DNA of 19,750 nucleotides from DATLYB01 sp964502525 (GTDB taxonomy: Bacteria > Bacteroidota > Bacteroidia > Chitinophagales > CAIOSU01), in NCBI GenBank assembly GCA_964502525.1, contig CAZCXH010000087.1, positions 1 through 19,750 of the forward strand, read 5' to 3'. The position numbers were made by a program, and so were the translations under genes. A model generated the notes under the pieces. The model saw only the letters and a list, made by a program, of their open reading frames with translations. It searched no databases and was not told where the DNA came from. Shown here piece after piece: positions 7,937 to 13,924 of this stretch (positions are counted from its first letter, which is position 1; every line of letters begins with the position of its first letter).

Positions 7937-8773
7937 TCAATAACGGTATAGCTTCCCCAAATTCAGCAACAATTCCAAGTCGTGCTCATTCTTCAGCAAC
8001 GCTCCGGCATGTGGCGGAATGTAGGTGCGCAAGTCGGCTCCTTCCATCTCTTTTTCATCTACATTGTCCATCAGCAGCAATTTAATCCAGTCGAGCAGTT
8101 CGCTGGTGGAGGGTTTCTTTTTGATGCCGCGCACTTCGCGTATGTCGTAGAAGATTTTCATCGCGTTCGTTACCAGTTTTTTCCGCAAGCCGGGATAATG
8201 CACGTTCACGATTTCCTGCATCGTTTCTTTTTCGGGAAAGCGGATGTAATGAAAAATGCACCTGCGTAAAAACGGGTCAGGCAGTTCTTTTTCGTTGTTG
8301 GAAGTGATGAAAACAATCGGGCGGTGCTTTGCGCTAATTGTTTTTGCCAGCTCGTAGCAGAAAAATTCCATCTTGTCCAATTCGAGCAGCAAATCGTTGG
8401 GGAATTCTATATCAGCTTTGTCAATCTCATCAATCAGCAACACAACAGGCTCATCAGTCTCAAATGATTCCCACAGTTTTCCTTTTTTGATGTAGTTGGC
8501 GATATTTTCAACGCCTTCTCTGCCAAGTTGCGAATCACGCAGGCGGGAAACAGCATCATATTCATACAAGCCTTGCTGTGCGGTGGTGGTAGATTTTACA
8601 TACCAGGTGATGATTTTTTTGCTCAACGCCTTCGCCACCTCATGCGCGAGCAAAGTTTTCCCCGTACCGGGTTCGCCTTTAACAAGCAAGGGCTTTTGCA
8701 GGTGGATGGATGCGCTGACTGCAACTTGAAGCTCCCTGGCAGCGATATAAGTATCCGTACCCTTAAAACTCAT
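7937..8773 (-). CDS. MoxR-family AAA+ ATPase
   Basis: A 278-residue cytosolic AAA+ ATPase of the MoxR type, proteins thought to act as chaperones that remodel or insert cofactors into partner complexes. Walker A is GEPGTGKT (33-40), Walker B is VVLLIDEID (110-118), sensor 1 is ITSNNEKELP (156-165) and an arginine-finger candidate lies in DPFLRRC (about 166-172). The sequence is a compact AAA core plus a short helical lid, the usual MoxR length. MoxR genes are normally next to a von Willebrand factor A (CoxE-like) protein; no such gene lies on either side here, so it is an orphan in this window. The ATG at 8771-8773 is supported by a TATCTTTG -7 element 17 bases upstream. Its client is unknown. 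Confidence 0.92.
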   Translation of the reverse strand: MSFKGTDTYIAARELQVAVSASIHLQKPLLVKGEPGTGKTLLAHEVAKALSKKIITWYVKSTTTAQQGLYEYDAVSRLRDSQLGREGVENIANYIKKGKLWESFETDEPVVLLIDEIDKADIEFPNDLLLELDKMEFFCYELAKTISAKHRPIVFITSNNEKELPDPFLRRCIFHYIRFPEKETMQEIVNVHYPGLRKKLVTNAMKIFYDIREVRGIKKKPSTSELLDWIKLLLMDNVDEKEMEGADLRTYIPPHAGALLKNEHDLELLLNLGKLYRY

Positions 8774-8790
8774 TGGCGCTTTTCTTTTTA

Positions 8791-8798
8791 CAAAGATA
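8791..8798 (-). promoter_or_regulatory. Bacteroidota -7 promoter element for the MoxR gene
   Basis: On the minus strand this reads TATCTTTG, an exact TAnnTTTG match. It lies 17 bases before the ATG and predicts a leader of roughly 12 bases. The nearest upstream TTG is only 15 bases away, shorter than the usual spacing, so the -33 element is uncertain. Confidence 0.55.
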
Positions 8799-8853
8799 GC
8801 ATCATAAAGGGCGCAACCATCTTAATCACGCATTACAATTATAATACTATAGG

Positions 8854-8938
8854 GCAGTTCTAAAAATTCTACCACTTACTCCCTCTCCTTCTGGAGAAGG
8901 AAGGGGTGAGGCGATAAAAGAACAATTTTTAGAATTGC
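8854..8938 (+). repeat. Palindromic MITE-like repeat, copy B (best preserved)
   Basis: An 85-base element bounded by 15-base inverted repeats, GCAGTTCTAAAAATT (8854-8868) and AATTTTTAGAATTGC (8924-8938), which match at 14 of 15 positions. The core contains a nested hairpin, CCTTCT-GG-AGAAGG, within CCCTCTCC...GGAGAAGG, followed by GGGGTGAGGCG. No target-site duplication is obvious. Diverged relatives lie at 2164-2254 and, core only, at 19720-19750. It is non-coding and lies upstream of the MoxR promoter. Confidence 0.75.
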
Positions 8939-9010
8939 AATATATTATTTATATTTAAAATGGATGCTGCGCCTGAATGTACAAACTTTCCTTATGATAA
9001 CCAGTTTCAG

Positions 9011-10000
9011 TTAAAAATAAAAACGAACAAGGGAAGGATAATCGCCTATGAAACCCTCAGGTCTTGAGCATAATCGAAGGGAGTAATAAAATCTTTTATT
9101 GTTTAAAGTTCGCTGCGCATTCGTGAAGTCAGGGATATGGATTTTCCTGTTCCAACCGGACTGCGTTGTATCCATGCCCTCGCTTTCGGCCAACTGAAGA
9201 GTGAATCTCATCACATCGCATAGATTTTCAGATGCAATTCTTTCTTTCAGAAAAGGAATAGAAATCAATTCTCTGGAACACCCGAAAATTCGAGCAGAAC
9301 GGATAACTTTTATTTTAGCAGGCGGAATATTTTGTATCTGATCATAATCTAAAACCATTTTATTTTCGGAGTTGATGACAGTAAATGGGTCATAAGGATC
9401 AATCAGATATCGCTGGCCATTAATAACGCTGAGCGGAAAAGTATGAATTCCGTCTATAGAGATAACCTCTGTTTCCAACTGAAGAAGAGAATCCGAAAGC
9501 CTGCAAAAAAAATCAGTTCGATCCCCGCAGTAAACAGCCGAATAGTTATTATTTCCCAGGTCAAAGCATTCGCTGAGCGACAGTTGATTCCATTTTCGAA
9601 TAGCGGAGCTGTCATTGGCCATGCCCGTTTCATCACCCATGAATCTGTAACTGAATGCTGCAAAGACAAAGTCTGCCACAGCCATTGCTTTCAAATAAAG
9701 CGCGCCATTCGGATGAATTCCTGATGAGTCAATTGCCTGAAAATAATCTGTCAATTCAGCTATTCCTTCTGAATAACTGTAAGGCAGATTGGAATACAGC
9801 GTGTCAATAGCTGAATCACAAGACAGGAATTGAAAAGATTCGCAATAATTGCAATGATTTTGAAGCTTGTTGGCAAACACCACATCCCTTTCTGATATCC
9901 GGCTGCTTTTTTCGGTGTGAATTAAAATGAACGACCGCGCTGTGAACAGAAGTCCAATTCCGCATGCGCCAATAGCTGTTCTTAATAAAACACTGCTCAT
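9011..10000 (-). CDS. Unrecognised membrane-anchored protein with possible transglutaminase-like core
   Basis: I do not recognise the family. From the ATG at 9998-10000 the protein has 329 residues and opens with one hydrophobic segment (about 4-27), a signal anchor or signal peptide. The frame runs back to an ATG at 10114, but the extra 38 residues are unlike a leader. Residues about 150-206 carry VYCGDRTDFFCRL (Cys158, Cys166), DGIHTFPL (His186) and YLIDPYDPF (Asp201). The Cys...His...Asp order, His-to-Asp spacing of 15 and the iDp-like motif resemble a transglutaminase-like catalytic core, and the lipoprotein at 2369-3469 has the same arrangement. The Cys-to-His distance (28) is slightly short, and the usual Trp after His is absent, so catalysis is unproven. 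The rest is Cys-rich (NHCNYCESF near the anchor). It probably acts outside the cytoplasmic membrane. Confidence 0.75.
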   Translation of the reverse strand: MSSVLLRTAIGACGIGLLFTARSFILIHTEKSSRISERDVVFANKLQNHCNYCESFQFLSCDSAIDTLYSNLPYSYSEGIAELTDYFQAIDSSGIHPNGALYLKAMAVADFVFAAFSYRFMGDETGMANDSSAIRKWNQLSLSECFDLGNNNYSAVYCGDRTDFFCRLSDSLLQLETEVISIDGIHTFPLSVINGQRYLIDPYDPFTVINSENKMVLDYDQIQNIPPAKIKVIRSARIFGCSRELISIPFLKERIASENLCDVMRFTLQLAESEGMDTTQSGWNRKIHIPDFTNAQRTLNNKRFYYSLRLCSRPEGFIGDYPSLVRFYF

Positions 10001-10376
10001 ATCGAAATTTGTCGCAGGCCAGCCGCTTGACACAGGATGAAACGGAAACTTTAAGGAAGCATCCGGATACGTTCCATTGTATGCGGAACACCTGGCTTTG
10101 GAGCAAAAAGACACACCGCAGATGCATTGGAATTTACAGCCGGATTAAGTCAGCATTAATAATGCCGGTTTAATACACCGTTAATCTAGAGTGGACATCC
10201 TCATTTCAGAATCTTTGGGAGATACCGTCATTATTTTTCAGATTTTCACCGGGTTGATTACCGGCATGACGCAATCACGAATTTTAGGATTCACGATCAT
10301 GAACTTCCAAATTGACTTTCATCATGAATCAAAAATCTCAAATCCGTAATTTCACCATGCAAAAATCAATGGTATT
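10001..10376. other. 376-base divergent intergenic region before the TonB receptor gene
   Basis: No gene is seen apart from the unlikely upstream extension of the minus-strand gene. It holds the GCCGG/TTAA cluster listed separately, and AT-rich near-repeats such as AATCACGAATTTTAGGATTC near 10271-10290, a type of low-complexity spacer. I found no exact -7 element for either flanking gene. Confidence 0.5.
10139..10186. promoter_or_regulatory. Operator-like cluster: three CCGGnTTAA-type boxes around a palindrome
   Basis: GCCGGATTAA (10139-10148) and GCCGGTTTAA (10164-10173) are near-identical direct repeats 25 bases apart, followed by a weaker ACCGTTAAT (about 10178-10186). Between the first two lies the perfect palindrome GCATTA-A-TAATGC (10153-10165). 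Such an array between divergent genes could bind a regulator, but nothing here shows which one. Confidence 0.3.
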
Positions 10377-12827
10377 ATGAGGAAACTGTGTGTATTTCTG
10401 ATACATCTTGTTTCAAGCATGCCCGTTTTTGCCCAAAAGGCCGTCATCACGGGACAGGTGGCAGATGCCAAGACCAAAGAACCGTTGATTGGGGTGGCTG
10501 TGAAGTTGGACGAAACCACGGGCGCGGTTACCGATCTCAACGGAATGTTCAGCCTGTCTGTTACACCCGGCAAATACACGATGCAGTTCCTATTTGTGGG
10601 GTATGCGGATTTGTCAAAGGAAGTAAGTGCCGCAGCCGGAGATACAGTAAACCTTATGATTGAGTTGATTGAAAAATCCGAAGAACTCAATATAGTCGTT
10701 GTGACCGGAAGCAAATTCCAGAGGCAACTGTCAAAGGAAACTGCCTCCATCAATGTGATGAAAGCAGATCAAATTAAAAGCACCAATGCGGTGACGCTTT
10801 CAGAATCGCTGAACAGGATACCCGGGGTAAGCATGATTGACGACCAGCCGGTTATCCGAAGCGGGAGCGGTTATTCCTACGGGGCGGGCAGCCGTGTGCT
10901 GGTGCTGGTGGATGAACTGCCTGTCATCACTGCCGACAGGGGCGATATCCGATGGAGCAATATCCCCCTTGAAATTGTGGAACAGGTGGAAGTGCTGAAA
11001 GCCTCATCATCGGCACTGTACGGAGCATCCGCATTGAACGGTGTGATCAACGTGAGGACCAAGTTTCCACGCGAACAGCCTGAAACACAAGCATCAATTT
11101 TTTATCATATTTATGCCAACCCCCGGAATGATACCATGAAATGGTGGGGGAAACCCAATACCATGAACATTGATCAGGAGTTGCCGCCTAAAGACTCGTT
11201 ATATCTTCCCCCTGATTCAACGCTTCAAGTGCTTTACGACACATCGGTTCATTTGGACGACCCCAAGTTGCTGCCGCCTATGCGCTATGGAGCTTCTTTT
11301 TCTCACGCAAGAAAAATTGGCCGGTTTGACCTGGTAATTGGCGGAGCGCTGGAAAAGGAAAGAGGATTTATCCGGATGAATGACCGGCAGTTTGTCAGGC
11401 TTGTTGGGAAATTGCGTCATCGGCCGGAGAAGTTCGAGCGGCTATCCTATGGACTTAATTTCAACATGATGGACAGCCGGGAAACTGATTACTTTATCTG
11501 GAAAAACGCAACGTGGGGAGGATACATTCCTTCAGGCAGCGATGACTATGATGACCGGGGAACGCTTGCGCTGGCGCACAGGCAAAGTATAACGCTTGAC
11601 CCCTATTTAACGTTCTTCGACCGCAGAGACGGTAAACACGCCATACGCGGAAGATACAACCGGCTGGCGGTGCAATTCACTTCAAACTATCCTATTGCGC
11701 ACATTATCTATGGCGATTATCAATACCAGAAAAAATTTCCGAAGATCATTACCTTCATTACAGGGGTTGTTGCGGAGCATAATATCATCAACGACCAGGA
11801 ATCATTCGGTAATCATCAATTCACCAAAGGTTCATTGTTCGCGCAGGTTGATCTTGATATAAAAAAGCTGCTTATCTCCCTGGGCGGACGGGTGGAAACT
11901 TTCAGTTTGGACAATACTACCGATACCACGGCTGGCACGTTCAAGATTGGATTCAATTACCAGGCGGCAAAGCGAACCTACCTCCGGCTCAATGGAGGAA
12001 TGGGTTACCGATTTCCTTCAATCGCAGAATTTTTTGTCAATGCAAGCATCGAAGGATTCACCATATTCCCGAATCCTGGTTTAAGCCCTGAATATGGCGG
12101 ATCGGGCGAACTGGGGATCAAACAAGGCGTTAAAATCAGCAAATGGGTGGGTTACATTGACTGGGCGCTTTTCTGGCAGGAATACTACGATATGATTGAA
12201 TTTACATTCGGATTCTATCCTCCGCAACCTGATATGCCCTTTGATATTAAATATCTCGGATTTAAATCTGTGAATATCAGCCGGGCGAGGATCGCGGGTT
12301 ACGAATTGTCGTTCGTTGGAGAAGGCTCTTTCGGCAAAATTCCGGTGAGGACTTTCGGAGGCTATACGTTTACCTATCCCGTGGAACTGAATGAGGTCGG
12401 TGGAGACGAAACATTAAACAACGTTGGCAACTATCTCCATAATTTTTTCAAGAGCATGGGCACGATTGATGATGACATTCTGGAAGGCTTGCTGAGATAC
12501 CGCTACCGCCACACGTTGAAGGCCGATGTTGAAGTTGACCTCGGTCATTTCACTTTGGGAACCGAATTCCAATACTACAGCTTCGTTGAAAAAGTTGATG
12601 AATATCTTGAGTTTCGCGTTGAGGACCTGGCAGCATACCGCATTGAGCAGCAGGAACGCAGGATACAGGGCGATGTCTTCTGGAACCTGAGGGGCGCCTA
12701 TAATTTTGACAAATATGGAAAGCTTTCAGTTATTGTAAACAATGTGATCAACCGCGAGTCAGCCTACCGCCCCGCCAAGATGGATCCTCCGCTGAATTTT
12801 GTGTTTCAGTACAGCATTAAAATATAA
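10377..12827 (+). CDS. TonB-dependent outer-membrane receptor
   Basis: An 816-residue receptor that would import a bound ligand across the outer membrane using TonB energy. Residues 1-19 form a signal peptide ending VFA-Q. Residues about 22-100 are a carboxypeptidase-regulatory-like domain (VITGQVADAKTKEPLIGVAV), the usual N-terminal extension in Bacteroidota. The plug spans about 108-230, with typical motifs SESLNRIPGVSMID, RVLVLVDELPV and SSALYGASALNGVINV. The remainder is the beta-barrel, with clear alternating aromatic strands, ending VFQYSIKI rather than in the common terminal Phe or Trp. There is no SusD-like partner gene beside it, so it is not an obvious polysaccharide-utilisation pair; the ligand is unknown (metal chelate, vitamin or peptide are possible). 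The gene stands alone, with a stem-loop 27 bases after the stop. Confidence 0.93.
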   Translation: MRKLCVFLIHLVSSMPVFAQKAVITGQVADAKTKEPLIGVAVKLDETTGAVTDLNGMFSLSVTPGKYTMQFLFVGYADLSKEVSAAAGDTVNLMIELIEKSEELNIVVVTGSKFQRQLSKETASINVMKADQIKSTNAVTLSESLNRIPGVSMIDDQPVIRSGSGYSYGAGSRVLVLVDELPVITADRGDIRWSNIPLEIVEQVEVLKASSSALYGASALNGVINVRTKFPREQPETQASIFYHIYANPRNDTMKWWGKPNTMNIDQELPPKDSLYLPPDSTLQVLYDTSVHLDDPKLLPPMRYGASFSHARKIGRFDLVIGGALEKERGFIRMNDRQFVRLVGKLRHRPEKFERLSYGLNFNMMDSRETDYFIWKNATWGGYIPSGSDDYDDRGTLALAHRQSITLDPYLTFFDRRDGKHAIRGRYNRLAVQFTSNYPIAHIIYGDYQYQKKFPKIITFITGVVAEHNIINDQESFGNHQFTKGSLFAQVDLDIKKLLISLGGRVETFSLDNTTDTTAGTFKIGFNYQAAKRTYLRLNGGMGYRFPSIAEFFVNASIEGFTIFPNPGLSPEYGGSGELGIKQGVKISKWVGYIDWALFWQEYYDMIEFTFGFYPPQPDMPFDIKYLGFKSVNISRARIAGYELSFVGEGSFGKIPVRTFGGYTFTYPVELNEVGGDETLNNVGNYLHNFFKSMGTIDDDILEGLLRYRYRHTLKADVEVDLGHFTLGTEFQYYSFVEKVDEYLEFRVEDLAAYRIEQQERRIQGDVFWNLRGAYNFDKYGKLSVIVNNVINRESAYRPAKMDPPLNFVFQYSIKI

Positions 12828-12854
12828 AGTGTGAAGTTTTAAGTTTGGAATTAT

Positions 12855-12899
12855 ACCAAGAGTAGTCGAATTTCCGATGCAAAGAGACGTACTCTTGGT
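12855..12899 (+). other. Stem-loop after the TonB receptor gene
   Basis: Perfect 10-base inverted repeat ACCAAGAGTA (12855-12864) and TACTCTTGGT (12890-12899) enclosing 25 bases. There is no T-run after it, so it is not a standard intrinsic terminator; it could be a 3'-end stabilising structure or the ends of a small element. Confidence 0.6.
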
Positions 12900-12922
12900 T
12901 AATACCGAATATTCTACAGTTC

Positions 12923-12954
12923 AATTGTTCGAAAACCTGAGTTGTTTCGGCATA
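12923..12954 (+). repeat. 32-base dispersed repeat, copy 2
   Basis: Identical to the reverse complement of 97-128 over 32 bases. It lies 95 bases after the TonB receptor stop, in the gene's sense orientation, and 71 bases before the methyltransferase start. It contains the same CGAAA(A)C / GTTTCG hairpin. Confidence 0.85.
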
Positions 12955-12960
12955 AGCGAG

Positions 12961-13016
12961 TTCAACTTTAAACATTCAAACCTGTCTGCCGAACAGGCGG
13001 GCTTCAAACTTTAAAC
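12961..13016. repeat. Short hairpin flanked by TTCAA(A)CTTTAAAC direct repeats
   Basis: Near-identical direct repeats at 12961-12973 and 13003-13016 flank a small hairpin, CCTGT (12981-12985) with ACAGG (12993-12997). Similar AAGTTT-rich sequence follows the TonB stop at 12830-12850. This resembles low-complexity intergenic spacer common in this phylum. It makes the region just upstream of the methyltransferase gene structured. Confidence 0.5.
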
Positions 13017-13025
13017 TATTTGGCG

Positions 13026-13823
13026 ATGGCTTTCGATTTCCACGCAGACAAAGAGCGGTATTTCCAGATTCAATATGAAAATTCGAAAACCTCCGTCATT
13101 CCCTTCATAAAGGATCATGTTAAAATCGGTTCGAATACAAATGTGTTGGAAATAGGCTGTGCTGAGGCTGGGGTGCTGAAGGCGTTTCTTGAACTCGGTA
13201 CATTTTGCATGGGAATCGAACTGCATGACCATCGGCTGGCATGGGCGCGTAAATTCTTGCACAACTATTTGATGGACGGGAAACTGACCTTGGTTGCAAA
13301 AGACATCTATGATGTAAAAACTCAAGAGCTTTTGATGAAGTTCGATTTGGTTATTCTGAAGGATGTAATCGAGCATATCCACGACCAGGAAAAATTCATA
13401 GCACGTCTGGGCGAATTCCTTAATCCGGGAGGCAAGGTGTTTTTCGGCTTTCCTCCATGGTATATGCCATTTGGCGGGCACCAGCAGATTTGCAAAAGCA
13501 AACTGCTCTCAAAAATGCCCTATTATCACCTGCTGCCGGTGCCGGTTTACAGGATGATTCTAAAGTCGTTCGGAGAGTCGCCCGAATGTATTGATACGCT
13601 TATCGAAAATGTGGAAACAGGCCTATCAACCGGACGTTTTGAAAACCTGCTCAAAAAAGAAGGTTTCAGAATCACGAAGAGGCAACTATACCTGATTAAT
13701 CCGATTTATGCCTACAAATTCGGGATGAAGCCGGTGAAGCAGTTGCCGGTGATTTCATCCATTCATTTTTTCCGTGATTTTATTACCACTGCTGCCTACT
13801 ATCTGGTGGAAAAGGATGTATAA
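13026..13823 (+). CDS. Class I SAM-dependent methyltransferase
   Basis: A 265-residue soluble methyltransferase. Motif I, VLEIGCAEAGVLKAF (about 40-54), binds the SAM methionine and ribose region; GIELHD (63-68) is the acidic end of the second strand; FDLVILKDVIEHIHD (about 106-120) is the usual motif IV region of UbiE/type-11/12-like enzymes; and LNPGGKVFFGFPP (132-144) is the post-core strand. A distinctive segment, PFGGHQQICKSKLL (about 148-161), follows the core and may form the acceptor site. The C-terminal third is an added region. The acceptor is unknown: lipid, quinone, glycan or small molecule are all possible. TTG at 13020 is in frame, but the ATG at 13026 is a better start. It is separated by 101 bases from the giant surface-protein gene downstream, with no sign of shared function. 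Confidence 0.85.
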   Translation: MAFDFHADKERYFQIQYENSKTSVIPFIKDHVKIGSNTNVLEIGCAEAGVLKAFLELGTFCMGIELHDHRLAWARKFLHNYLMDGKLTLVAKDIYDVKTQELLMKFDLVILKDVIEHIHDQEKFIARLGEFLNPGGKVFFGFPPWYMPFGGHQQICKSKLLSKMPYYHLLPVPVYRMILKSFGESPECIDTLIENVETGLSTGRFENLLKKEGFRITKRQLYLINPIYAYKFGMKPVKQLPVISSIHFFRDFITTAAYYLVEKDV

Positions 13824-13827
13824 ATAA

Positions 13828-13860
13828 TTTGGACAATCACGCCTTAATTTTCTAACTTTC
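13828..13860 (+). promoter_or_regulatory. Candidate promoter for the SprB-repeat protein gene
   Basis: TTTG (13828-13831), a 21-base spacer, then TAACTTTC (13853-13860), which matches TAnnTTTG except for the last base. Spacing fits the -33/-7 layout of Bacteroidota promoters. A leader of roughly 60 bases would follow, containing a small CTCATGAG palindrome. Confidence 0.4.
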
Positions 13861-13924
13861 TGATTGAAGCACCGCCCCATTTTTCGATATTATTGCATCT
13901 CTCTCATGAGTGAGGGGTAAATCC

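Noticed and set aside
7154..10000. A defence island built from the MoxR ATPase, the pyrophosphohydrolase and the unknown protein
   Set aside because: Genes are separately spaced, with a promoter before MoxR, and no nuclease, sensor or other defence effector is present; co-orientation alone is not enough.
10001..10114. 38-residue N-terminal extension of the unknown membrane protein
   Set aside because: It has no leader features, while the ATG at 10000 directly precedes the hydrophobic anchor.
13020..13025. TTG start for the methyltransferase
   Set aside because: An in-frame ATG two codons later gives an ordinary N-terminus.
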